This document shows, piece after piece, positions 25,318 through 33,258 of a DNA stretch of 39,251 nt. A program made the position numbers and the translations under genes. The notes under the pieces were generated by a model that worked only from the letters and a program-made list of their open reading frames with translations, did not search any database and was not told where the DNA came from. The DNA comes from Haloplasmatales bacterium 4B. Lineage in GTDB: Bacteria > Bacillota_I > Bacilli_A > Haloplasmatales > Haloplasmataceae. The number at the start of each line of letters is the position of its first letter. Position 1 is the first letter of the stretch. The stretch spans positions 1-39,251 of the forward strand of contig NSKI01000022.1 in NCBI GenBank assembly GCA_003586005.1, written 5' to 3'.

Positions 25318-25357
25318 AACAAAGAAAGATTGGTATTTAAACCAATCTTTCTTTGTT
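25318..25357 (+). terminator. Hairpin terminator after deoD
   Basis: A perfect 17-bp stem (25318-25334 with 25341-25357) with a 6-base loop. The descending arm is T-rich (CTTTCTTTGTT) and no separate T tail follows. Confidence 0.75.
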
Positions 25358-25453
25358 ATTAACAACATCTTGGTTATTTATACCAACTATAAATATTGTA
25401 TTTTTACTTAGATTTGTAAATAATAAATAATAGCTATAAAAAGAGGTGTAATT

Positions 25454-26728
25454 ATGGAGAGATCAAATTATAAAACAAATGGACTTAATGTTACCTTGAT
25501 TAAAACAGATAAATTTAAAACAGTTGATCTTGTTTTGAATTTTCGTAACTATTTGCGTAAGGAGACAGTTACTTCAAAAGCATTAGTTCCATATGTATTA
25601 AAATCAGCAACAGAAAAGTATGGAAACAAAAGAGAAATAAATAGAAAACTAGAAAAATTGTATGGAGCTAATTTAGGAATATCAATAAATAAACAAGGAA
25701 TATTACAAGTGATTTCCTTTAGGATTTCTATTGTAAATGATATTTATTTATCAAATGAATCTTCGCTAATTGATGATGCCTTTGCTTTCTTACATGAAAT
25801 CATTTTCAATCCAAAACTAGAAAATGGAGTTTTTACTGAAAAAGTTGTTTTAGAAGAAAAACGCTTGCTAAAAGATCAATTTATATCATTATATAATGAT
25901 AAAATACGTTATGCTTATAATAAATTGATTGAAGAAATGTGTAAAGATGAAATTTATCGATTTCGGGCATTAGGGCAAATGGAAGATTTAGACAATATAA
26001 CAAACGAGTCATTGTTTAATGTATATAAAGATTTATTGAAAAATGATACTGTAGATTTATTGGTTACTGGTGATATCGATGAAAATCGTATTAAAAAGTT
26101 AATTGAAAATAACCTTAAATTTGAAGATAGAACGGATATAAACGAAGTTGTTGATAAAGAATCAAAAGAAATTAGTAAGGTAAAAAAAACGTTTGAGTAT
26201 CAAGATGTGAGTCAAGCTAAGATTAATATTGGTTTTAGAACAAATACAACTGGTCTTGATAAAGATTATTATCCTTTATTATTAATGAATGCAATGCTTG
26301 GAGTATATCCTCATTCATTATTATTTCAGAATGTCAGAGAGAAAGCTAGTTTATGTTATTACATTGCAAGTAATATTGATAAAGCTAAAGGAATTATGGT
26401 TATTTATGCTGGAATCAATAAAGATGATTATGATAAAGCCCATGATTTAATCCTAGAACAAATTCGTAAATTGCAAGTCGGCGAGATTGATGAAAAGCTT
26501 CTCTTAAATTCAAGCAAAGCTCTAGTAAACGATTTGCTTGAAATTGGTGATAACCCAATAGGCATTTTAGCAAGTAATTATTCACATCTGCTTTATCAAG
26601 AAGAATTTGATATTGATTTGATAACAAAGAAAATAAATGAGGTAACTAAGGAAGAAATCCAAAATGTTGCTAAAAAAATTAAAGAAGACACAATCTTCTT
26701 TCTAGCAAAAGAAGAGGTGAAAGAATAA
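25454..26728 (+). CDS. ymfF: M16-family peptidase-like subunit, YmfF type
   Basis: A 424-residue M16 (insulinase/processing-peptidase) homologue without the HxxEH zinc motif: the corresponding N-terminal region contains no such pair. It does keep the C-half Arg/Tyr substrate-binding pair (NVREKASLCYYIAS). With the next gene, which has the zinc site, it resembles the two-subunit M16B peptidases. The B. subtilis pair YmfF-YmfH has the same order; similar pairs mature bacteriocins or peptides, but the natural substrate here is unknown. AAAGAGGTG precedes the ATG, and its stop overlaps the next start by one base. Confidence 0.88.
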   Translation: MERSNYKTNGLNVTLIKTDKFKTVDLVLNFRNYLRKETVTSKALVPYVLKSATEKYGNKREINRKLEKLYGANLGISINKQGILQVISFRISIVNDIYLSNESSLIDDAFAFLHEIIFNPKLENGVFTEKVVLEEKRLLKDQFISLYNDKIRYAYNKLIEEMCKDEIYRFRALGQMEDLDNITNESLFNVYKDLLKNDTVDLLVTGDIDENRIKKLIENNLKFEDRTDINEVVDKESKEISKVKKTFEYQDVSQAKINIGFRTNTTGLDKDYYPLLLMNAMLGVYPHSLLFQNVREKASLCYYIASNIDKAKGIMVIYAGINKDDYDKAHDLILEQIRKLQVGEIDEKLLLNSSKALVNDLLEIGDNPIGILASNYSHLLYQEEFDIDLITKKINEVTKEEIQNVAKKIKEDTIFFLAKEEVKE

Positions 26729-28014
26729 TGGAAAAAATAGTATATGATAACTTAAAAGAAGAACTTTATTATGAGCAATTAGATAATGGTTTAAATGTTT
26801 ATATATTACCGAAACGAGGTTTTAATAAATATTATGCAACTTTTACTACGAAATATGGGTCAATTGATAATAAGTTTATTCCAATTGGGAAAAAAGAATT
26901 AATTACTGTACCAGATGGCATTGCTCATTTTTTAGAGCATAAAATGTTTGAAAGTGAAAAAGGTGATGCCTTTGATAAGTTTACAGAATTTGCAGCAAAA
27001 TCAAATGCCTATACATCATTTAATAGAACAGCTTATTTGTTTTCATGTACTTCATTTTTTGAAGAAAATTTAAATTTGCTATTAGACTTTGTCCAAGAAC
27101 CGTACTTTACTGAAGATAATGTTGAGAAAGAAAAAAATATTATTGCTCAAGAAATAAGTATGTATGATGATAATCCTGAATGGCGTTTATATTTTGGTAC
27201 TATTCAAAATATGTTTAAAGATAATGTTGTGAAAGTAGATATTGCGGGAACAGAGGAATCTATTTATAAGATTACAAAGGACTTATTATATGAGTGTTAT
27301 AATACCTTTTATCACCCAGCAAATATGGTACTATTTGTAGTTGGTGATGTTGATATTGAAAAAACGTTTGACCTTATTCGTAATAATCAAAGCAAAAAGG
27401 AATTTGACTCATTTACAAAATTAGAAAAAAATTATGTTTTTGAATCAAACAAAGTTGCTAAAAAAGCTGAAACATTAGAAATGGATGTGGCAACTCCTAA
27501 AATCGCTGTAGGAATAAAAAATAACGAATCGCGTTTACTTGGTAATGAATTAATGAAATATGAGATTGCTTTAGATATAATTTTTGATTATTTATTTAGT
27601 AATAGTTCGGAAAGCTATCAAGAATTATTAGATGAAGAGTTAATAAATAATACATTTAGTTATGAATTATCAATTGAATATTCCTATGGATTTGGAATAA
27701 TTAGCAGTGATACTGAAAAACCAGAGGAGTTAATAAAGCGACTAAAAGAAATTTTAATAAGCGCTCGTAATTTAAAAATAAGTGAAGAAGATTTCACGAC
27801 GATCAAAAATAAAATCCTTGGTGATTCAATTAAATCACTTAATTCACCTGAGGCAATCGCCAATTCTTTTACTCGTTATAAATTTTGTGAGATGGATATG
27901 TTTGAAGCTATAAAAGCATATGAAAATCTCACATTAGAAGATTTAGAAGCTGTATTACCTTTCTTTGATGAAAAGGCGTTAACATCGATGACAATATTAC
28001 CTAAAAACAATTAA
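26728..28014 (+). CDS. ymfH: M16-family zinc peptidase, YmfH type
   Basis: A 428-residue partner of YmfF. It carries the inverted zinc motif HFLEH (H67, E70, H71) and a downstream Glu (AQEISMYDDNPEW) as third ligand, so it is the catalytic half. Its own C-half lacks a clear Arg/Tyr pair, which YmfF provides. TAATG overlap of stop and start plus AGAGGTG inside ymfF shows translational coupling. There is no signal peptide, so the pair works in the cytoplasm. A weak hairpin follows. Confidence 0.92.
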   Translation: MEKIVYDNLKEELYYEQLDNGLNVYILPKRGFNKYYATFTTKYGSIDNKFIPIGKKELITVPDGIAHFLEHKMFESEKGDAFDKFTEFAAKSNAYTSFNRTAYLFSCTSFFEENLNLLLDFVQEPYFTEDNVEKEKNIIAQEISMYDDNPEWRLYFGTIQNMFKDNVVKVDIAGTEESIYKITKDLLYECYNTFYHPANMVLFVVGDVDIEKTFDLIRNNQSKKEFDSFTKLEKNYVFESNKVAKKAETLEMDVATPKIAVGIKNNESRLLGNELMKYEIALDIIFDYLFSNSSESYQELLDEELINNTFSYELSIEYSYGFGIISSDTEKPEELIKRLKEILISARNLKISEEDFTTIKNKILGDSIKSLNSPEAIANSFTRYKFCEMDMFEAIKAYENLTLEDLEAVLPFFDEKALTSMTILPKNN

Positions 28015-28020
28015 ACTAAA

Positions 28021-28050
28021 GAGGCTTATAACTTATGAGTTACAAGCCTC
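28021..28050 (+). terminator. Probable hairpin terminator after ymfH
   Basis: GAGGCTT and TAACT (28021-28033) pair with AGTTA and AAGCCTC (28038-28050) around one A-C mismatch and a TATG loop. The T tail is weak. Confidence 0.5.
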
Positions 28051-28135
28051 AATTTATGCCTATGGGTTGTTTTTAAAATTTATTATAAAAAAATATTTTT
28101 GAATGTTAACTTTTAATGTCGAACAATGTCATTTG

Positions 28136-28144
28136 TGATATAAT
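28136..28144 (+). promoter_or_regulatory. Extended -10 promoter of thyA-folA-plsC
   Basis: TGATATAAT, 31 bases before the thyA ATG. No good -35 is visible. Confidence 0.6.
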
Positions 28145-28175
28145 TATTTTAATGATTTGTTTTTTTGGAGGAAGT

Positions 28176-28970
28176 ATGAAACAATATTTAGATTTGTGTC
28201 AATATATTTTAGACAATGGAACATACAAAAATGATAGAACTAATACAGGGACCATTTCTACATTTGGTTATCAAATGCGTTTTGATTTGGCTAAAGGTTT
28301 TCCTTTATTAACAACTAAAAAACTACATTTAAAATCTATAATACATGAATTATTATGGTTTATAAATGGAGATACTAATATAAAATATTTGCAAGAAAAT
28401 GGTGTTAGAATTTGGAATGAATGGGCTGATGAAGACGGTAATTTAGGACCAGTTTATGGACATCAATGGCGGAAATGGGAAAACAAAGATGGACGTGTGA
28501 TTGATCAGCTGAGTAATTTAATTGATCAAATTAATTTGAATCCTAGTTCTCGTAGATTAATAATATCGGCATGGAACGTAGGAGATTTGGAAAAAATGGC
28601 TTTGCCACCTTGTCATTTATTATTTCAATTTTATGTAAATAATAATAAATTATCTTGTCAACTTTATCAAAGGTCTGCTGATGTTTTTTTAGGTATTCCC
28701 TTTAATATTGCATCTTACAGTCTTTTTACAATGATGATTGCCCAAGTATGTGGTTTAGAACCTGGTGAATTTGTTCATACATTAGGAGATACTCATATTT
28801 ATTCGAACCATCTTGAACAAGTTAAATTACAATTAACTAGGATCCCAAAATCATTACCAAAGTTAAAAATGAATCAAAATGTGACTTCAATATTTGATTT
28901 TAAATATTCGGATTTTGAATTAGTTGATTATAATCCTGATCCTCATATTAAAGGAAAGGTAAGTGTATAA
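28176..28970 (+). CDS. thyA: Thymidylate synthase (ThyA)
   Basis: It methylates dUMP to dTMP using methylenetetrahydrofolate and leaves dihydrofolate for the next enzyme. The 264 residues match the E. coli length, with catalytic C146 in [11 protein letters not shown] and the [15 protein letters not shown] dUMP-binding motif. GGAGGAAGT precedes ATG 28176. The frame is open upstream to 28116, but that stretch crosses the promoter. The end overlaps folA by 8 bases. Confidence 0.98.
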   Translation: MKQYLDLCQYILDNGTYKNDRTNTGTISTFGYQMRFDLAKGFPLLTTKKLHLKSIIHELLWFINGDTNIKYLQENGVRIWNEWADEDGNLGPVYGHQWRKWENKDGRVIDQLSNLIDQINLNPSSRRLIISAWNVGDLEKMALPPCHLLFQFYVNNNKLSCQLYQRSADVFLGIPFNIASYSLFTMMIAQVCGLEPGEFVHTLGDTHIYSNHLEQVKLQLTRIPKSLPKLKMNQNVTSIFDFKYSDFELVDYNPDPHIKGKVSV

Positions 28971-29460
28971 TGTGTTTTCAATTATTGTTGCGTTTGATAA
29001 AAATCAATTAATAGGCAAAAATAATAAAATGCCTTGGCATTACCCCGAGGATTTAAAATATTTTAAAAAAATTACGACAGGAAAGAAAGTAGTGATGGGT
29101 AGCAACACTTACAAATCGATTTTAAGTTATCTACATAAACCATTACCAAATCGTCATAATATTGTGATTTCTTCAAAATGCGAATTATATCAAGATGTAG
29201 AATGTTATAGTAGCATTGAGCAATTTATTAAACAATATAAAGCAACTAAAGAAGAAATATTTATAATTGGTGGTAAAACAATTTATAATTATTTTATCAA
29301 TTTCGCAGATCGTTTATATATTACTCATATAGACAAGGAATTTAATGGTGATACTTATTTTCCTGATTTTAAATATGATGACTATAAATTGTTAACAAAG
29401 AAAACGATTGATGAACTATGTTTTTGCATCTATGAAAGAAAGGTGAAGTACAGTGACTAG
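28963..29460 (+). CDS. folA: Dihydrofolate reductase
   Basis: It regenerates tetrahydrofolate from the product of ThyA. About 165 residues with [15 protein letters not shown] (catalytic acidic residue in PEDL), [25 protein letters not shown] and DTYFPDF. The start is a GTG: 28963, 6 bases after AAAGGA, is chosen; GTG 28972 would give an N-terminus closer to most family members but a worse spacing. The 8-base overlaps with thyA and with the next gene indicate tight coupling. Confidence 0.94.
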   Translation: MYNVFSIIVAFDKNQLIGKNNKMPWHYPEDLKYFKKITTGKKVVMGSNTYKSILSYLHKPLPNRHNIVISSKCELYQDVECYSSIEQFIKQYKATKEEIFIIGGKTIYNYFINFADRLYITHIDKEFNGDTYFPDFKYDDYKLLTKKTIDELCFCIYERKVKYSD

Positions 29461-30256
29461 GGTTTATTTGATGCCTAAAGTAATAATTTTAATGCTAATT
29501 ATGTTATATTTTTATAAGGAACTGACATGGTTTTCAGTACTATTTACATTGCTTATTTCGATTGTGGTAGTTTCGGTTTTTCATATATTGGAAATATATC
29601 TACATGGGAAATTTTATTTATCATTAATTAAAAAAGGAAAACATGTCCCACCCGAGAAAATTTACAGTGTTGTACATCGATACATGGGACTTGTTAATAA
29701 AATTTTAAGAGTAAATGTTATTGTTTATAATTATGAATATTTTGATAAATCTAAAAATTATCTTATAACACCTAATCATCAAAGCAATGCTGATATAACA
29801 GTATTGCTAGAAGCATTTAAATCACCATTATTTTTTGCGGCTAAAAGTTCTTTATCAAAAGTAATTCTTGTAAAAGATTGGATGAAGTTATTGGGATGTT
29901 TATTTCTTAAAAAAAATGATATACGAAGTCAAATAGTAGTTATGAATGAGGTAGCCTATAAACTAAAAAATGGTGAAAGTGTAATCATATTCCCAGAAGG
30001 AAAACGATCATTTTCCGCAACGATGAATGATTTTAAAGCTGGAACATTTAAAATGGCAACAAAGACAAAGGTTGATATTTTACCAGTAACTATCAATCAT
30101 ATTTATAAAATACGTAAGCATTTTCCATGGAGAGGTACTGAAGTTCATGTCACTATTCATGAACCATTAAATTATGAGGATTATAAAGAATTAGGAACTA
30201 AGGTCCTTGCTAATAAAGTTCAACAAATTATTGAAAATAAAATTGAATATCATTAA
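29453..30256 (+). CDS. plsC: 1-acyl-glycerol-3-phosphate acyltransferase family protein
   Basis: A 267-residue membrane acyltransferase of phospholipid synthesis. N-terminal hydrophobic segments (about 8-50) are followed by NHQSNAD (H109, D114 of the HxxxxD motif) and FPEGKRS (180-186). Both are needed to transfer an acyl chain to lysophosphatidic acid. The start is GTG 29453 with AAAGGTGA upstream, overlapping folA by 8 bases. It closes the thyA-folA-plsC operon and a terminator follows. Confidence 0.9.
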   Translation: MTRVYLMPKVIILMLIMLYFYKELTWFSVLFTLLISIVVVSVFHILEIYLHGKFYLSLIKKGKHVPPEKIYSVVHRYMGLVNKILRVNVIVYNYEYFDKSKNYLITPNHQSNADITVLLEAFKSPLFFAAKSSLSKVILVKDWMKLLGCLFLKKNDIRSQIVVMNEVAYKLKNGESVIIFPEGKRSFSATMNDFKAGTFKMATKTKVDILPVTINHIYKIRKHFPWRGTEVHVTIHEPLNYEDYKELGTKVLANKVQQIIENKIEYH

Positions 30257-30263
30257 TCAAAAC

Positions 30264-30309
30264 AAATCATCTCTATATAGTACACTAAAACTATTTAGGG
30301 ATTTTTTTT
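30264..30309 (+). terminator. Terminator after plsC
   Basis: An imperfect stem (about 30264-30281 with 30290-30303, including CTATATAGT and ACTATTTAG) is followed by eight T. Confidence 0.55.
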
Positions 30310-30390
30310 CAATAATAAAATATTTATTTTACTTTTATATTAGGCACTAATAAAATATTGCATCATAAAATAGATAATGGTAAAACTTTC

Positions 30391-30420
30391 ATCATATTAC
30401 CAACATATATTTCATAAATT
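30391..30420 (+). promoter_or_regulatory. Sigma-E-like promoter of spoVID-ysxE
   Basis: ATCATATT (30391-30398), 14 bases, CATAAATT (30413-30420) fits the mother-cell sigma-E pattern (GTCATATT, 13-14, CATACAAT) at most positions. The start near 30427 lies just before the ribosome site at 30438. A CATAAAATA at 30364-30372 could be an additional sigma-K-type -10, with a poorer -35. spoVID is a sigma-E gene in B. subtilis. Confidence 0.6.
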
Positions 30421-30452
30421 ATAATGATAAAAAAAATTAGGAGATGAAAATA

Positions 30453-31214
30453 ATGAAATATACTATCCCATATGATGACAAAATAACATTACCTCATATT
30501 AAAAAAATTGACAGTATTGGAATTAACGCTGATAATTTGAATTACGATCAAAAAGAGTTATTAGGTGAGGTTATTATTTCTGGCGAATATTTACTTGACA
30601 ATAGTAAAGATATTATGGAATTTAGCCATGATATCCCTGTTTCATTTTTAATTGATGATGAGACTATTTCACCACATGTTAATATATCTAACTTTAAATA
30701 TGAATTAATTCCCGGTAGGGGAATTGAAGTTATGTTTGACTTAGATGTTATTCTTTCTGAGATAACAGAAGAAGAAAAAGAAAGCATTGCTCGTAGTTCA
30801 AAAAAATCTAACCACGACAAAGAGCTTATTGCTGAAAATATTGAAGAGGATGAAAAAGACAAATCTGATGAAGAGGAAATTAAGAAATTTCAAAATAAAA
30901 TCGATAATGATTTAGACGGTATTATTAATAGTCGTAATGATGCAGACGATACATTAGAATTAGAACCAATTGAAGATAATGATATTGATGATTTTGAATT
31001 CAATACTAATTTAATGCCAACAATGGAATCTTTTGATACAAGCTTTGTTCCAAGAGATAATGATAAATTTACGACTTATAAAATATTACTTGTAGAAGAT
31101 AATGAGAACATTGATGAGTTATTAGAGGCAAGGAATCTTCCAAAAGCATTAATTTGTAATGAATATAAATTTGATAAAAAGATTGTTTTAAAAATAGAAA
31201 ATGAGCAATTTTAA
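30453..31214 (+). CDS. spoVID: Spore-coat morphogenetic protein SpoVID-like
   Basis: About 253 residues. The N-terminal about 100 residues (IDSIGINADNL to YELIPGRGIEVMFDLDVIL) resemble the beta-rich N-terminal domain with which SpoVID encases the forespore. An acidic Glu/Asp/Lys-rich linker follows (about 105-200). The end (TYKILLVEDNENIDELLEARNL) looks like a divergent LysM module, as at the C-terminus of SpoVID. It is much shorter than B. subtilis SpoVID (575 residues). The place directly before ysxE and valS is the Bacillus order. AGGAG (30438-30443) suits ATG 30453, not ATG 30444. It overlaps ysxE by 14 bases. Confidence 0.8.
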   Translation: MKYTIPYDDKITLPHIKKIDSIGINADNLNYDQKELLGEVIISGEYLLDNSKDIMEFSHDIPVSFLIDDETISPHVNISNFKYELIPGRGIEVMFDLDVILSEITEEEKESIARSSKKSNHDKELIAENIEEDEKDKSDEEEIKKFQNKIDNDLDGIINSRNDADDTLELEPIEDNDIDDFEFNTNLMPTMESFDTSFVPRDNDKFTTYKILLVEDNENIDELLEARNLPKALICNEYKFDKKIVLKIENEQF

Positions 31215-32169
31215 TCAAGCATTAATTGATCATATTGAAAAGAGTTATAATCTAAAAATTGTTCAAATTGTCCCAATAAATGGAATATTAAAAATTAAAA
31301 CTAAGAAAAAAAAATATTACATATTGAAAGAAACTAGTAGAAAAGAAGTAGTGGATGTTTATTATTTTCTATTATCACAAAAATTTTCTAATTTTATTAT
31401 GCCAGAATTTACTGTTTACAAGCAATTGTTTACAAATTTTGATAATCAAATTTATTATTTGTTGCCATATTTAGATGATATTGATTATCCAACTGAAAAA
31501 AAACTAATTGATTATATTGACTTATTATATAAATTACATCAAAAAACAACCATTAGGAAAAGGTTTAATAAAACTCAATTTAATCGTTTGTATAAAAAAA
31601 AGTTAAAACAACTAGAAAGACAGTTTCAACTTTTAGATTATTATATTGTCGAATGTGAAAATAAAGAATATAAGTCAGTGTTTGATTGGACTTATGCAGT
31701 TAAATATTATGAAATAATGTATATTAAAAATATCGTTTTAAAGCTACAAACACAAATTGATGAATTAGTAGAAAATATAGATAAATATGATTATTGTATT
31801 ATCCATAACAATCCTAGTATTGATCACTTTGTTGTAACAAATGAATTGAACTATTTAATTAGTTTTGATTATAGTACAATTAGTTTTAAAGTCCATGATT
31901 ATATAAAATTGTTTATTGATTATAGTGAATATGAAGTAGATTGGTTATCTTTAATTATTAATGATAATGTTTCTAAATTTGAATTTTACTATTTTATATT
32001 TAATGTATTGTTTTATATCATCAAAAATTTTGAAATAACATTCTTAAGCAAAAATAATAATTTAGAGTCAATTAATATTTTAATTCATAATTTATATGTT
32101 GCCTCAAAGGCAATTGAGTTATACCAAAAATATGAATCAATAGAATCTTCTACCGAAAAACAAGAATAA
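31201..32169 (+). CDS. ysxE: YsxE/CotS-family spore-coat protein (kinase-like fold)
   Basis: A 322-residue member of the CotS/YsxE group, related in fold to aminoglycoside phosphotransferases. The motif IIHNNPSIDHFVV (about 202-214) stands where kinases have HxDxxxxN: the Asp is replaced, so catalysis is doubtful, as in YsxE. An N-lobe-like start (KIVQIVPINGILKIKTKKKKYYIL, written here only as a region, residues about 18-41) precedes it. It is encoded in the same transcript as spoVID with a 14-base overlap and no clear ribosome site, so translation is probably coupled. It is expected to act in coat assembly around the forespore. Confidence 0.82.
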   Translation: MSNFNQALIDHIEKSYNLKIVQIVPINGILKIKTKKKKYYILKETSRKEVVDVYYFLLSQKFSNFIMPEFTVYKQLFTNFDNQIYYLLPYLDDIDYPTEKKLIDYIDLLYKLHQKTTIRKRFNKTQFNRLYKKKLKQLERQFQLLDYYIVECENKEYKSVFDWTYAVKYYEIMYIKNIVLKLQTQIDELVENIDKYDYCIIHNNPSIDHFVVTNELNYLISFDYSTISFKVHDYIKLFIDYSEYEVDWLSLIINDNVSKFEFYYFIFNVLFYIIKNFEITFLSKNNNLESINILIHNLYVASKAIELYQKYESIESSTEKQE

Positions 32170-32298
32170 ACATTCAACCATTAGTAAAATAATAAATAAA
32201 ATGAAATTTACTGTTGTAAAACAAAAGATCATCAATAAAAATTGATATACACAAATAACTGTGCAATAACTTAATAAACAATTTCTTCTACGATACAT
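32137..32298 (-). CDS. Small Cys-rich membrane protein, candidate late-sporulation gene
   Basis: This 53-codon frame runs on the minus strand from ATG (32298-32296) to TGA (32139-32137). AAAGGAG (32313-32307) lies 8 bases upstream, a strong ribosome site. The product begins MYRRRNCLLSYC and ends FFGRRFY, with a hydrophobic middle long enough for one or two membrane segments and five cysteines (7, 12, 16, 25, 41). Upstream lies a sigma-K-like promoter. Its 3' end overlaps the convergent ysxE end by 33 bases. No homologue is recognised, and coding is inferred from ribosome site, promoter and composition. Confidence 0.6.
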   Translation of the reverse strand: MYRRRNCLLSYCTVICVYQFLLMIFCFTTVNFILFIILLMVECLFLFFGRRFY

Positions 32299-32325
32299 TT
32301 TTTAAACTCCTTTCAATCTATATAA

Positions 32326-32353
32326 TATTTTATGATTTAATGATAAAATGTGT
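32326..32353 (-). promoter_or_regulatory. Sigma-K-like promoter of the small membrane protein
   Basis: On the minus strand ACA (32353-32351), 16 bases, CATAAAATA (32334-32326) matches the sigma-K pattern (AC, 16 +/- 1, CATANNNTA). The start near 32318 leaves a short leader ending in the ribosome site at 32313-32307. Confidence 0.5.
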
Positions 32354-32373
32354 AAGATAAAAACAAATAATTA

Positions 32374-32402
32374 TTGTATTTTTATTGAAAATTGTGTACA
32401 AT
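32374..32402 (+). promoter_or_regulatory. Promoter of the T-box transcript
   Basis: TTGTAT (32374-32379), 17 bases, TACAAT (32397-32402); the start near 32409 is just before the T-box Stem I. Confidence 0.6.
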
Positions 32403-32420
32403 AATATAAAGTATTAATAA

Positions 32421-32636
32421 CTGTGACCAGGAGGAGTAAAAATATGCTTCTTTATAGAGAAGAACTGTTTGGTGGAAAGTTCTAAGAAAGTATTTTGAAG
32501 GTAGCCTGTTGAGTTGGTGTTATGAATTTAGTAGTAATATCCGTTCTCCGCGTTAAGGATTAGAGTTGGAATTATTTATAATTCAATTAGGATGGTACCG
32601 CGAGATTAGTCGTTCCTTTATGGAGCGATTTTTTTT
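32421..32636 (+). promoter_or_regulatory. T-box riboswitch, valine type
   Basis: The conserved T-box sequence AGGATGGTACCGCG is at 32589-32602 and is followed by a terminator (32610-32616 with 32622-32628, then eight T). Stem I starts near 32421 with GACCAGGAGGAGTA (AGTA element) and carries GGTGGAA distally. CTTC (32447-32450) pairs with GAAG (32497-32500), which places GTA (32501-32503), a valine codon, as specifier. Uncharged tRNA-Val should therefore turn on the GNAT gene and valS downstream. Confidence 0.93.
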
Positions 32637-32655
32637 ATATTTGGAGGCGATACGC

Positions 32656-33255
32656 ATGGATATAAAATTACTAAAAATGCCTATTATTGAAACTAAACGG
32701 CTTTTGTTAAGGCCAGTGAATATTAATGATGCTGCTGACATGCTTGAATATGGAACAGATCCGATTGTTACTAAGTTTTTAAGTTGGGAACCATATGAAA
32801 CTTTGGAAGACGTGTTTAACTCATTACAAAATTATTTCTTTAAGCGAATTGAAAATAACCTCCCTGAAGCACAGGCAATAATATTAAAAGCAGAAAATAA
32901 AATGATTGGTTTATGTGATTATGTTCAATTAGATACTAAAAACTATTGTGGTGAAATTGGCTATTTACTAAATAGACTATACTGGGGGAAGGGGTATATG
33001 GTTGAAGCGTGTCAAGAAGTAATTAAATTAGGTTTTGAGCGTTTTAACCTAAAGCGTGTTCAAATCTCACATGATGTAAACAATTATCAAAGTCAAAGAG
33101 TCATTAAAAAACTAGGCTTTACTTTTGAGGGCATTAAACGTAATGGTTTAGTAAAATGGGATGGGACAATTTGTACACTAAAAACATATTCCATAATTCA
33201 AAAGGAATTTATTAACAAAGAATTACCATGGCAAAAAAAACAAGAAAAGGAGTAA
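32656..33255 (+). CDS. GNAT acetyltransferase, RimJ/RimL type
   Basis: A 199-residue N-acetyltransferase. The opening IIETKRLLLRPVNINDAADM, the central GEIGYLLNRLYWGKGYMVEA (acetyl-CoA-binding motif A with GKGYM) and VNNYQSQRVIKKLGF (motif B) are typical of enzymes that acetylate ribosomal-protein N-termini or amino acids; the substrate is unknown. ATG 32656 has TTGGAGGCGA upstream. The frame is open back to 32566, but that stretch is the T-box RNA. It lies between the T-box and valS, 3 bases before valS, so tRNA-Val charging controls it. Confidence 0.9.
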   Translation: MDIKLLKMPIIETKRLLLRPVNINDAADMLEYGTDPIVTKFLSWEPYETLEDVFNSLQNYFFKRIENNLPEAQAIILKAENKMIGLCDYVQLDTKNYCGEIGYLLNRLYWGKGYMVEACQEVIKLGFERFNLKRVQISHDVNNYQSQRVIKKLGFTFEGIKRNGLVKWDGTICTLKTYSIIQKEFINKELPWQKKQEKE

Positions 33256-33258
33256 TTT

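Noticed and set aside
30364-30372. CATAAAATA as a second sigma-K -10 upstream of spoVID
   Set aside because: The expected ACA/ACC at -35 is only ACT, and the sigma-E site downstream is more complete and nearer to the gene.
32566-32655. N-terminal extension of the GNAT protein back to 32566
   Set aside because: This stretch is the T-box and its terminator; a ribosome site sits directly before ATG 32656 and family members start there.
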